From Mesorhizobium sp. (GTDB lineage: Bacteria > Pseudomonadota > Alphaproteobacteria > Rhizobiales > Rhizobiaceae), in assembly GCA_030698645.1 (NCBI GenBank), contig JAUYMV010000033.1, forward strand, positions 1 through 20,926: 20,926 nucleotides of DNA. Reading direction: 5' to 3'. The notes below the pieces were generated by a model. That model was given only the letters and a program-made list of their open reading frames with translations, made no database searches and was not told the DNA's origin. Shown piece by piece: positions 7,181 through 14,544 of the stretch; the first letter of the stretch is position 1; every line of letters begins with the position of its first letter. The translations under genes and the position numbers were made by a program.

Positions 7181-8404
7181 ATGGGGGATGATCAGTATCG
7201 ACTGTGTGCGCGCTGTGGAGAGCGTAGCGGGCCGCATTCCATGTTCTGCTGGAAATGCGGGATGGATCTTTCCTCGCCGCCGGTTCGATACTTCCCATCG
7301 CGACGCGGGACAAGATGGCTTCCAATTTTGCTGGTGGCGGTGGCGGTTTCGGCCGGGAAACTTGCGATCGACTATCTGCCCGGGCTGTTTCCCGGAGAGC
7401 CGTCGCGTGCGCCTCCGGCGCCTGCCGCCAATCCGCGAGACGCCAGTCCGCCGAGACCCGCCGCCGAACGCAAAAGCGTCGTTCCAGCTCCACCGGCGCC
7501 TGCAACATCAACACTTTGGCCCGAAGACCAACAATGGGGCGTGGTCGAGGGCTGGACGATCTTCGAGACCGCCCAAACCGCATGCTTCGCGAGCAAGTTC
7601 TTCGCCGACAATGTCGGCCTGATCCTGGGTCGGATGAAGGGGTCGGGGGATTTTATACTCGGAATGCTTGGCAACGTGCCCAGTCCCGAGGGCCGGACGT
7701 TGACCTTGGTATTCGACGGGACACGCAGGCGGCAGCCATACGTCGAAAGGTACGGGAAAACCGTCGTTGGTCGGTATCGCGACGATGCCGGCCTGGTTGA
7801 AGAAATTTCCAGGTCCGCCGAGCTTCGTGTCCTGGGTGAAAAGTTGCAAGTCGCGACCTTGCCTTTGGTTGGTACCCGCGCCGCCGTGGCCGCCGTCGAA
7901 AATTGCGTTCGCTCGATGCCGCCGAGTGATATCAATGGTGGAGCGCGCGCAGACATGCTGCCCGCCAACAGCCTGTGCGACGACAAACCGAAGAACGGAC
8001 AGTTGCTGACAAAACGTGGCGGCGTCAGAGCCCAGGGTCACAGGATCACAGTCCGCAACAGCATGCAGGGCGACGCGATAGTCAAGGTTCGTCACGAGCA
8101 AAGTGGCAAACTGGCATACTCCTTCATCGTCAATCGAAACGAGGAGGCGAGCATCAATGGAATCGCCGACGGCAATTACCGGCTTCAGTTCGCCTATGGC
8201 CAAATTCTGTTGGAAAACTGCACAGACTTCTTGAATCCGCAAGCCAGCGAGTTCGACCGCAGCGTCCCGCTCACGACCCACGTCGATAGGACGAAGAAGG
8301 CAGTTACGACCTATACGAAAACCTATACCGTCACTCTTTACGCAGTGAAGGACGGCAATCTGACCACCTCCACGATCGATCAGTCGGAGTTCCTGAAGGA
8401 TTGA
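7181..8404 (+). CDS. Zinc-ribbon, single-pass membrane protein of unknown function
   Basis: I do not recognise this 407-residue protein. Visible parts: a zinc ribbon with C9-x2-C12 and C23-x2-C26 (CARCGERSGPHSMFCWKCG); one membrane helix at about 47-66; a Pro/Ala-rich linker at about 71-112; a globular domain at about 117-245 with Cys135 and Cys242 placed to form a disulfide; and a beta-rich C-terminal domain at about 275-395 with motifs such as GHRITVRNSMQGDAIVKV and IADGNYRLQFAYG. The topology would put the ribbon in the cytoplasm and the rest outside. I start at ATG 7181 because the ribbon follows directly; the ribosome site is weak and the frame is open well upstream. Base composition is lower in GC than in its neighbours and codon choice is more relaxed, consistent with acquisition by transfer. 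It sits between two outward-facing arginine-related operons. Confidence 0.8.
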   Translation: MGDDQYRLCARCGERSGPHSMFCWKCGMDLSSPPVRYFPSRRGTRWLPILLVAVAVSAGKLAIDYLPGLFPGEPSRAPPAPAANPRDASPPRPAAERKSVVPAPPAPATSTLWPEDQQWGVVEGWTIFETAQTACFASKFFADNVGLILGRMKGSGDFILGMLGNVPSPEGRTLTLVFDGTRRRQPYVERYGKTVVGRYRDDAGLVEEISRSAELRVLGEKLQVATLPLVGTRAAVAAVENCVRSMPPSDINGGARADMLPANSLCDDKPKNGQLLTKRGGVRAQGHRITVRNSMQGDAIVKVRHEQSGKLAYSFIVNRNEEASINGIADGNYRLQFAYGQILLENCTDFLNPQASEFDRSVPLTTHVDRTKKAVTTYTKTYTVTLYAVKDGNLTTSTIDQSEFLKD

Positions 8405-8409
8405 GCGAC

Positions 8410-8478
8410 GAGGACGGTATCCTCGGGTGGCGCCGCCAAGGCAACTGCTCCCGCTGGAGCCTTGCCGCCGGTCGCGGC
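8410..8478 (+). promoter_or_regulatory. Three consecutive hairpins in the leader ahead of the amidine hydrolase gene
   Basis: Within the 111-base gap three stems follow each other. GAGGA/TCCTC spans 8410-8424. A two-part stem pairs GGCAA (8440-8444) with TTGCC (8462-8466) around GCTCC/GGAGC (8447-8451 with 8456-8460). A short GCCG/CGGC hairpin spans 8467-8478. None has a U-tract. They could be the 3' end of the upstream transcript or a cis-regulatory leader. I could not match them to a known riboswitch class. Confidence 0.35.
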
Positions 8479-8515
8479 GACTGTGTAGAGATGGGTTCCA
8501 GCACAAGCCGGGGAG

Positions 8516-9397
8516 ATGCGCGTGGCGGAGTATTATGGGTCGCAGTCGATGGCCGGTCCGCTGAAGCGCGTGCTCATGCGCCGCGCGTCGAGCGCCATGC
8601 GCGGGGCGGATGCGAAGTCCTGGCATTACGGCGCCAGCTTCGATGCGGTGCGCGCCGCGGCCGAGCATGCGGCCTTCGCCGATCTCGTTGCCGCGACTGG
8701 CGCCGAGATCGAATGGCTTCCGGACACCGATGACGGGATGGCAGACTCCGTCTTTACCCACGATCCCTCGCTGATGACCGACCACGGCGCGATCATCCTG
8801 TCGATGGGCAAGGCGCTGCGCCGGCCCGAGCCCGGGCTGCACGAGGCGGCATACGGGCGCATGGGCATCCCGGTCCTCGGCCGCGTCGAGGCGCCGGGCA
8901 CCGTCGAGGGCGGCGACTGCGTCTGGGTCGACGCGAAGACGCTCGCCATCGGCCGCGGCGTGCGCACCAACGAGGCGGGCATCCGCCAGGTCGCCGCCAT
9001 GCTGGCGCCGCACGGCATCGAGGTGCTCGGCTACGACCTGCCGCTCTGGCAGGGCGAGGAGGCCTGCCTGCACCTGATGTCGGTGATCAGCCCGCTCGCC
9101 GACGACCTCGCCCTGGTCTATTCGCCGCTGCTGCCCGCAGCCTTCTGGCAGTTGCTCAAGGCGCGAAACATCACCTTAGTCGAAGGCGACGCCGACGAAT
9201 TCCGCCTGAGCAACGGCCTCAGCCTCAACGTGCTGCCGACCGCGCCGCGCCAGGTCATCGCGGTCGCCGGCTTCCCCAAGACGAAGGCCGCGATGGAAGC
9301 CGCCGGCTGCACGGTCTCCGTTTTCGAAGCCGAGGCGCTCTGCATCGCCTGCGAAGGCGGCCCGACCTGCCTGACGCGCCCGATCTTGAGGGGCTGA
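8516..9397 (+). CDS. Dimethylarginine dimethylaminohydrolase / arginine deiminase-family hydrolase
   Basis: This 293-residue cytoplasmic enzyme belongs to the guanidino-group-modifying superfamily (DDAH, arginine deiminase, amidinotransferase). Expected catalytic and binding residues are in place: D77 and D83 in DSVFTHDPS, E131 in EGGD, H186 in CLHLMS, and nucleophile C285 in GGPTCLTRP. DDAH hydrolyses N-methylarginines to citrulline and methylamines; arginine deiminases or dihydrolases act on arginine. Sequence alone does not separate these. The gene overlaps the AruI-like gene by one base (TGATG), indicating coupled translation and a shared pathway. The start is ambiguous: GGGGAG at 8510-8515 abuts ATG 8516 but is ideally spaced (6 bases) for the in-frame GTG at 8522, which may be the true start. 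Confident about the family, not the substrate. Confidence 0.88.
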   Translation: MRVAEYYGSQSMAGPLKRVLMRRASSAMRGADAKSWHYGASFDAVRAAAEHAAFADLVAATGAEIEWLPDTDDGMADSVFTHDPSLMTDHGAIILSMGKALRRPEPGLHEAAYGRMGIPVLGRVEAPGTVEGGDCVWVDAKTLAIGRGVRTNEAGIRQVAAMLAPHGIEVLGYDLPLWQGEEACLHLMSVISPLADDLALVYSPLLPAAFWQLLKARNITLVEGDADEFRLSNGLSLNVLPTAPRQVIAVAGFPKTKAAMEAAGCTVSVFEAEALCIACEGGPTCLTRPILRG

Positions 9398-10971
9398 TGC
9401 CAACCGTCGGCGAAAAGCTCATCGCGCTGCTCGAGGCGCACGGCGTCGACACCGTCTTCGGCATTCCGGGCGTCCACACGATCGAGCTCTATCGTGGTCT
9501 TGCCGCCTCGACGATCCGCCATGTCACGCCGCGCCACGAGCAGGGCGCGGGCTTCATGGCCGATGGCTATGCGCGCGCCAGCGGCCGGCCGGGCGTCGCC
9601 TTCGTCATCACCGGGCCGGGCCTCACCAACGTCATCACCGCCATGGCGCAGGCGCGCGCCGATTCGATTCCCATGCTGGTGATCTCGGGCGTCAACGGCC
9701 TCTCGACGCTCGGCAAGGGTCTCGGCTATCTGCACGAACTGCCGGACCAGCGCGGCATGATGGAGAAGGTGGCGCTCCTGTCGCGCAGGATCGAGCGGCC
9801 CGACCAGCTGCCGGAGACGATCGCCGAGGCGTTCCGCCTGTTCGGCTCCGGACGCGCCGGACCGGTGCACATCGAGATTCCGCTCGACGTCATGCCGATG
9901 GAAGCGGCGGCCGGCGGTTATGTCGTTGCGCCCGTCACGCCGCCGGCAGCCGATCCCGGCGCGCTGGCGGAGGCCGCGCGCCTGGTCAACTCGGCCACGC
10001 GCCCACTCATCCTCGCCGGCGGTGGCGCGCGGAGGGCGGAGACGCAGCTGCGCGCTCTCGCCGAAGCGCTCGACGCGCCGGTCGTCACCACCATCAACGC
10101 GCGCGGCCTGCTGCACCGGCATCCGCTCGGCGTCCACGTGAGCCCGAGCCTCAAGGCGGTGCGGGCGCTCATGGCCGCCGCCGACCTCGTCATCGCGCTC
10201 GGCACGGAATTCGGGCCGACCGACTACGACATGTATGCCAATGGCGGCTTCGTCCTGCCGAAAAGGCTCGTGCGCGTCGACATCGACGCGGCGCAACTGG
10301 CGCGTCGTCCAGCGACCGTCGGCATCCGGGCAGATTGCGCCGCGGCGCTGTCGGCGTTCCTCCCGTCGATCGCGGTCCACGCGCCGTCTGACGGCGCGGC
10401 CCGGGCGCTTGTCGCGCGCGAGGCGGCGTGGGAGGAGCTTGGCGCGCCGTTGCGCGAGCAGGCGCGCGCGGTGACGCTGATCCGCGACGCCGTGCCCGGG
10501 GCGCTCATCGTCGGCGATTCCACCCAGCCCGTCTACGCCGCCAACCTGTTCTACGACCACGACCGGCCGGGCGGCTGGTTCAACGCGGCGACCGGCTATG
10601 GCGCGCTCGGCTACGGCCCGGCGGCGGCCATCGGCGCAGCCGTCGCCTTGCCCGGAGAACCCATCATCTGCCTTTCCGGCGATGGCGGCTTCCAGTTCAC
10701 CTTGCCCGAGCTCGGCGCGGCGCTCGATGCCGGCGTCGCGGTGATCTTCCTGGTCTGGAACAATCGCGGCTACCGCGAGATCGAGGTGTCGATGCGCGAC
10801 GATGGCGTCGAGCCGGTCGGCGTCTCGCCGGAGCCGCCGGATTTCCGCAAGATCGCCGACGCTTACGGCATGCCCTCCGAGCGCATCGAATCGCTCGCCC
10901 AGCTCGCCGGTTCTCTCCTGCGGGCGCGCCAGGCCGGCGTGTCCTGCCTGATCGAACTCGTCGTGGAATGA
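9397..10971 (+). CDS. aruI: Thiamine diphosphate-dependent decarboxylase, probable 5-guanidino-2-oxopentanoate (2-ketoarginine) decarboxylase
   Basis: This 524-residue enzyme belongs to the acetolactate synthase-like ThDP family. The N-terminal pyrimidine-binding domain carries the catalytic Glu48 in PRHEQGAGFMADGYAR, a central domain follows, and the C-terminal diphosphate-binding motif starts with GDGG at 428-431 and ends with N455-N456 (GDG...NN). The segment GKGLGYLHELPDQRGMMEKV resembles AruI of the Pseudomonas arginine transaminase pathway, which decarboxylates 2-ketoarginine to 4-guanidinobutyraldehyde. The start ATG overlaps the previous stop (TGATG) and is preceded by GAGGGG. Pairing with an amidine hydrolase and proximity to a basic amino acid importer support an arginine-related substrate. 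The acetolactate synthase small subunit is absent, arguing against branched-chain biosynthesis. Other 2-oxo acid substrates remain possible. Confidence 0.8.
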   Translation: MPTVGEKLIALLEAHGVDTVFGIPGVHTIELYRGLAASTIRHVTPRHEQGAGFMADGYARASGRPGVAFVITGPGLTNVITAMAQARADSIPMLVISGVNGLSTLGKGLGYLHELPDQRGMMEKVALLSRRIERPDQLPETIAEAFRLFGSGRAGPVHIEIPLDVMPMEAAAGGYVVAPVTPPAADPGALAEAARLVNSATRPLILAGGGARRAETQLRALAEALDAPVVTTINARGLLHRHPLGVHVSPSLKAVRALMAAADLVIALGTEFGPTDYDMYANGGFVLPKRLVRVDIDAAQLARRPATVGIRADCAAALSAFLPSIAVHAPSDGAARALVAREAAWEELGAPLREQARAVTLIRDAVPGALIVGDSTQPVYAANLFYDHDRPGGWFNAATGYGALGYGPAAAIGAAVALPGEPIICLSGDGGFQFTLPELGAALDAGVAVIFLVWNNRGYREIEVSMRDDGVEPVGVSPEPPDFRKIADAYGMPSERIESLAQLAGSLLRARQAGVSCLIELVVE

Positions 10972-11026
10972 TCCGGCGGGACCTGCCATGCCGCAGTCTG
11001 CCGCAGGCCGAAGCCGCATGTGCGCC

Positions 11027-11055
11027 TTGGCGTTTTTGGCGAAACCGACTATGAC
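11027..11055 (+). promoter_or_regulatory. Candidate sigma-70 promoter for the NDUFA9-like gene
   Basis: TTGGCG (11027-11032) and TATGAC (11050-11055) are separated by 17 bases, with a T-run immediately after the -35. CTTGGC also fits the alphaproteobacterial CTTGAC preference. The predicted start near 11062 leaves a short leader with GGAG before the ATG at 11098. Confidence 0.45.
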
Positions 11056-11097
11056 ACCAGCGTCTTTCAGGGCACCTCGCCGCGACCGGAGCATGCG

Positions 11098-12075
11098 ATG
11101 ACCATCATCACCGAAACGCCCAAGCTCGTCACTGTCTTCGGCGGTTCCGGATTCATCGGTCGCCATGCGGTGCGCGCGCTCGCCAGGCGCGGCTATCGCG
11201 TCCGCGTCGCCTGCCGCCGGCCCGACCTCGCCGGCCATCTCCAGCCGCTCGGCAATGTCGGCCAGATCCAGCCCGTCCAGGCCAATCTGCGCGTCCGCTG
11301 GTCGGTCGACCGCGCCGTCGAAGGCGCCGATCACGTCATCAACCTCGTCGGCATCCTGCACGAATCGGGCCGCCAGACATTCAACGCGGTGCAGCAGTTC
11401 GGCGCCCGCGCCGTCGCGGAGGCCGCGCGCGCCGAGGGCGCAGGCCTGACGCAGATCTCGGCCATCGGCGCCGACCCGGCCTCGCAGTCGATCTACGGCC
11501 GCACCAAGGCGGCCGGCGAGGCCGCGGTATTCGAGGTCCTGCCCGGCGCCACGGTGCTGCGCCCGTCCATCGTGTTCGGCCCGGAAGACGGCTTCTTCAA
11601 CCGGTTCGCCAACATGGCGCGCTACTCGCCCGTGCTGCCGTTGATCGGCGGCGGGCACACCAAATTCCAGCCCGTCTATGTCGGCGACGTCGCCGAGATG
11701 CTCGCCCGCACCGTCGACGGGGCCGTGCCGGGCGGCCGTGTCTACGAGCTCGGGGGCCCCGAAGTGCTGACCTTCCGCGAATGCATGGAGCACATGCTGA
11801 AGGTGATCGACCGCAAGCGCGCTCTGGCGCCGGTGCCGTGGTGGTGGCTGGCTTCGCTGAAGGCGTCGTTCCTCGGCCTGTTGCCCAATCCGCTGCTGAC
11901 CACGGACCAGGTGACGCTGCTCAAGACCGACAACGTCGTGTCGGCCGCCGCCCTGGCCGACGGGCGCACGCTGGCGGGTCAAGGCATCATGGCGCAGTCG
12001 ATCGACGCCATCCTGCCGACCTATCTCTGGCGCTACCGCGTCGCCGGGCAATACACCAAAGACAATCTGGCCTGA
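11098..12075 (+). CDS. Complex I NDUFA9-like NAD(P)-binding protein (atypical SDR)
   Basis: This 325-residue Rossmann-fold protein belongs to the atypical short-chain dehydrogenase group that includes the NDUFA9 accessory subunit of respiratory complex I. The nucleotide-binding loop GGSGFIG is at 15-21 and YGRTK (Tyr133, Lys137) matches the Y-x3-K pair. FNRFANMARYSPVLPLIGGG and FQPVYVGDVAEM are hallmark NDUFA9-type segments. Alphaproteobacterial members are the bacterial relatives of the mitochondrial subunit, and binding to complex I at the inner membrane is likely but not proven here. The ATG at 11098 has GGAG six bases upstream. The TauE-like gene that follows is in the same frame, separated only by the stop and two codons, so the two are probably co-transcribed. 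Confidence 0.9.
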   Translation: MTIITETPKLVTVFGGSGFIGRHAVRALARRGYRVRVACRRPDLAGHLQPLGNVGQIQPVQANLRVRWSVDRAVEGADHVINLVGILHESGRQTFNAVQQFGARAVAEAARAEGAGLTQISAIGADPASQSIYGRTKAAGEAAVFEVLPGATVLRPSIVFGPEDGFFNRFANMARYSPVLPLIGGGHTKFQPVYVGDVAEMLARTVDGAVPGGRVYELGGPEVLTFRECMEHMLKVIDRKRALAPVPWWWLASLKASFLGLLPNPLLTTDQVTLLKTDNVVSAAALADGRTLAGQGIMAQSIDAILPTYLWRYRVAGQYTKDNLA

Positions 12076-12081
12076 GCCGCG

Positions 12082-12855
12082 TTGGACGGCCTTAACCTCG
12101 CTGCGCTGCTTCCCGAGGGGGTCGGCGTCGCCGCCGCCGGGTTCCTGGTCGTCGCGAGCTTCTTCACTTCCGCCCTGACGGCCGCCTTTGGCGTCGGCGG
12201 AGGCGTTGCGATGCTGGCGCTGATGGGGCTGTTCGTGCCGGTCGCGGCGCTCATTCCGGTGCATGGCGCCGTGCAGCTCGGCTCCAATACCGGGCGCGCC
12301 TGGCACCAGCGGGCGAATGTCCGCCTCGACATCGCGCTGCCCTTCATCGCCGGCAGCGTGGTTGGTGCCATTGCCGGCGCGCTCGTCGTCGTGCAACTGC
12401 CGGACGCGATCCTGAAGCTCGTGCTCGGCCTCTTCATCGTCGCCGTCACCTGGACGAAGATTCCGGGCGTCGACCGGCTTGGCCGGGCCGGTCTGGCGGC
12501 CGGCAGCGCGGTGCTGGCGGTCCTGTCGATGTTCGTCGGCGCGACCGGCCCGCTGCTGGCCGCCTTCTTCGCGCAGATCTTCGCCGGCGACCGCAAGGCG
12601 CTCGTCGCCACGCACGCCGCCGGCATGACCGTCCAGCATGCGCTGAAGATCGTCGTGTTCGGCCTCGCCGGCTTCGCCTTCGCCGCCTGGCTGCCGCTGG
12701 TCGTCCTGATGATCGCGTCCGGCTATCTCGGCACGGTCTACGGCACCAGGCTGCTCGACCGGCTCCCCGAGGAGAGCTTCAAGTTCTGGTTCAAGATCGG
12801 CCTGACCCTGCTCGCGCTCGACCTCGTGCGCCGCGGCGCCATGGGCCTGCTCTGA
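12082..12855 (+). CDS. Sulfite exporter TauE/SafE-family membrane permease
   Basis: This 257-residue integral membrane protein of the TauE/SafE (DUF81) family has about eight hydrophobic segments. It shows two related half-repeat motifs, TAAFGVGGGVAMLALMGL near residue 33 and a GATGPLLAAFFAQIF segment near 153. Members export organosulfur anions such as sulfite or sulfoacetate, but many have unknown substrates. The only possible start upstream of the first helix is TTG at 12082 (reading LDGLNLAALLPEGV, initiating Met). It lies in the same frame as the previous gene, just TGA-GCC-GCG after its last sense codon, with no visible Shine-Dalgarno. Translation presumably depends on reinitiation by ribosomes finishing the NDUFA9-like gene. 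The 3' end is convergent with uppP, eight bases apart. Confidence 0.85.
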   Translation: MDGLNLAALLPEGVGVAAAGFLVVASFFTSALTAAFGVGGGVAMLALMGLFVPVAALIPVHGAVQLGSNTGRAWHQRANVRLDIALPFIAGSVVGAIAGALVVVQLPDAILKLVLGLFIVAVTWTKIPGVDRLGRAGLAAGSAVLAVLSMFVGATGPLLAAFFAQIFAGDRKALVATHAAGMTVQHALKIVVFGLAGFAFAAWLPLVVLMIASGYLGTVYGTRLLDRLPEESFKFWFKIGLTLLALDLVRRGAMGLL

Positions 12856-12867
12856 GGCGAGCCTCAG
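12852..12867. repeat. Perfect inverted repeat containing both convergent stop codons
   Basis: CTGAGGC-GA-GCCTCAG: the TGA of the TauE-like gene (12853-12855) and the TGA of uppP (minus strand, 12866-12864) are the two arms of one 7-bp palindrome. No T-tract flanks it, so classic intrinsic termination is doubtful, though it may protect 3' ends or slow polymerase in both directions. Confidence 0.7.
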
Positions 12868-13670
12868 CCGAGAACCAGCAGCGCGATCAGCCCGGCGCCG
12901 CCCACCAGGATGCGCCACCAGCCGAACAGCGCGTAGCCGTGCTTCGACACGTAGTCGAGCAGGAAGCGGACAACCACAACGGCGGCGAGGAAGGCGGTGA
13001 TGAAGCCGGCCGCGATCACCGGGAGGTCGGCGGTCGACAAGATGTCGCGGTTCTTGAACAGGTCGAGCGCGAAGGCGCCGGCCATGGTCGGCATCGCGAG
13101 AAAAAAGGAGAACTCCGCCGCCGAGCGCTTGTCGGCGCCCAACAGCAATGCGCCGACGATCGTCGCGCCCGAGCGCGAGGTGCCCGGAACCATCGCCAGA
13201 CACTGGAAGAAGCCGATCTTCAGGCAGAGCGACAGCGGGTAGTCCATGATGTCGGTGTATTTCGGCGTCAGCGCCCAGCGGTCGACCCAGAGCAGGATGA
13301 CGCCGCCCAGAATCAGCATGACGCAGATCAGCATGGGCGTCTCGAACAGCACGGTCTTGATGAAGCCATGCGCCAGCGCGCCGATGACGGCCGCCGGCAG
13401 GAAGGCGACGAGGATGCCGAGGATGAACCGGCGCGTGCGGGCGTCGCGCGGAAAATCGACCAGCAGGCGCCACAGCCGGGCGAAATAGACGCTTAGGATG
13501 GCCAGGATCGCGCCGAGCTGGATCAGCACCTCGAAGGCCTTGCCCGTCGACTTGAAGCCGAGAAAATGTCCGGCGAGCAGGATATGTCCGGTCGACGAGA
13601 CCGGAATGAACTCGGTCAGGCCTTCGAGAAGGCCGAGCAGGATGGCCGAGACGATGGACTGATCCTGCAT
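12864..13670 (-). CDS. uppP: Undecaprenyl-diphosphatase (bacitracin resistance protein)
   Basis: This 268-residue polytopic inner-membrane phosphatase converts undecaprenyl diphosphate to the monophosphate carrier used in peptidoglycan and polysaccharide synthesis. The two family signatures are intact: [15 protein letters not shown] (15-29), with the essential glutamates and His29, and PGTSRSGAT (162-170), with Arg166. The length and the hydrophobic segments match BacA/UppP. The ATG at 13670 starts [13 protein letters not shown]. Upstream, a 179-base region is shared with the divergent glutathione S-transferase gene. In rhizobia and other bacteria uppP copies affect bacitracin tolerance; nothing in the window shows special regulation. 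Confidence 0.97.
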   Translation of the reverse strand: MQDQSIVSAILLGLLEGLTEFIPVSSTGHILLAGHFLGFKSTGKAFEVLIQLGAILAILSVYFARLWRLLVDFPRDARTRRFILGILVAFLPAAVIGALAHGFIKTVLFETPMLICVMLILGGVILLWVDRWALTPKYTDIMDYPLSLCLKIGFFQCLAMVPGTSRSGATIVGALLLGADKRSAAEFSFFLAMPTMAGAFALDLFKNRDILSTADLPVIAAGFITAFLAAVVVVRFLLDYVSKHGYALFGWWRILVGGAGLIALLVLG

Positions 13671-13733
13671 GTGCGCTCCGTCAAATCGGGGTATCGACCC
13701 GCTTGCTTGTCATCAAGTGTATCTGCCCCTATA

Positions 13734-13757
13734 GGTCGGGCGCGAATCCCGCCGACC
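13734..13757. repeat. Inverted repeat in the uppP/GST divergent region
   Basis: GGTCGG at 13734-13739 and CCGACC at 13752-13757 form a 6-bp inverted repeat with a 12-base centre, between the divergent uppP and GST starts. It could be an operator or a leader hairpin of the uppP transcript. Six base pairs in GC-rich DNA is weak evidence. Confidence 0.3.
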
Positions 13758-13849
13758 CGAGGGTGGCAGAGGAGTAGCCGCGCCGGCCGCAAAATGCCAG
13801 AGCCCGAACCGGAGCCTTTCACTCCAGAGCGGATAATGATTTCTCCACC

Positions 13850-14542
13850 ATGCTGACCCTCTTCCATCATTCCATGTCCCCGTCCTGTCGTTTCGTCCGC
13901 CTGGCCTTCGGCGAGTATGGCGAGGAACTGGCGCTGATCGAGGAGAAGCCGTGGGCCCGGCGCAAGGAATTCCTCAATCTCAATCCGGCCGGCACGCTGC
14001 CCGTGCTGCTCGCCGAGGGCGACGTGCCCGTGGTGGGCGCCAGCGTGATCGCGGAATATGTCGACGAGACGCGCGGCGTGCTGAAGCGCGACAAGCGCCT
14101 GTTCGCCGAGGATCCGATCGGCCGCGCCGAGATCAGGCGCCTGGCCGACTGGTATCTGGTCAAGACGGAGGGCGAGGTGACGCGCCATCTGGTGCGCGAG
14201 CGCGTCTTCAAGCCGTTGATGACGGCGGCCCAGGGTGGCGGCTCGCCCGATTCGGGCGCGATCCGCGCGGCGCGCGCCAACATCAAACAGCACCTGAAAT
14301 ACACCAACTGGCTGGCCGGCACGCGCAACTGGCTGGCCGGCACGCGCCTGTCCTATGCCGACCTCGCCGCCGCCGCGACGATCTCCGTGCTCGACTATCT
14401 GGGCGAGATCGACTGGGCGGGAAACCCGGCCGCCAAGGATTGGTACATGCGCGTCAAGTCGCGCCCGTCCTTCCGGCCGCTCCTCATGGACCGCGTGCGC
14501 GGGCTTTCTCCCGCCGCCCACTACGCGGATCTCGATTTCTGA
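13850..14542 (+). CDS. Glutathione S-transferase family protein
   Basis: This 230-residue cytosolic protein has a thioredoxin-like N-terminal domain ([20 protein letters not shown], with NPAGTLPVL and the glutathione-contacting [10 protein letters not shown] segment near residues 44-74) and an all-helical C-terminal domain with the [11 protein letters not shown]-capping motif near residue 167. Ser/Cys residues at 9-13 occupy the usual catalytic loop. The substrate is unknown. A 21-base exact tandem duplication at 14306-14347 encodes NWLAGTR twice just before the capping box. Initiation context is poor: there is no Shine-Dalgarno, but GATAAT at 13832-13837 could be a -10 placing the transcript start only a few bases before the ATG. 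queG follows two bases after the stop, so they form an operon. Confidence 0.9.
   Translation: MLTLFHHSMSPSCRFVRLAFGEYGEELALIEEKPWARRKEFLNLNPAGTLPVLLAEGDVPVVGASVIAEYVDETRGVLKRDKRLFAEDPIGRAEIRRLADWYLVKTEGEVTRHLVRERVFKPLMTAAQGGGSPDSGAIRAARANIKQHLKYTNWLAGTRNWLAGTRLSYADLAAAATISVLDYLGEIDWAGNPAAKDWYMRVKSRPSFRPLLMDRVRGLSPAAHYADLDF
14306..14347 (+). repeat. Exact 21-bp tandem duplication inside the GST gene
   Basis: Two identical 21-base units (14306-14326 and 14327-14347) each encode Asn-Trp-Leu-Ala-Gly-Thr-Arg in frame. The reading frame is preserved. Confidence 0.95.
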
Positions 14543-14544
14543 CG

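Noticed and set aside
8405..8515. A guanidine riboswitch ahead of the amidine hydrolase gene
   Set aside because: Neither the ACGR-loop paired hairpins of the mini-ykkC class nor the conserved guanidine-I core could be found. Only generic hairpins are present.
7501..9073. A 521-codon minus-strand frame spanning the zinc-ribbon and amidine hydrolase genes
   Set aside because: It is antisense to two better-supported genes, has no recognisable domain, and its composition follows the complementary codon pattern.
9118..13473. A 1451-codon open frame on the minus strand
   Set aside because: It runs antisense to the amidine hydrolase, AruI-like, NDUFA9-like and TauE-like genes and into uppP in another frame. 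Its translation is low-complexity Arg/Ala/Asp/Glu-rich sequence with no domain, typical of a high-GC shadow frame.
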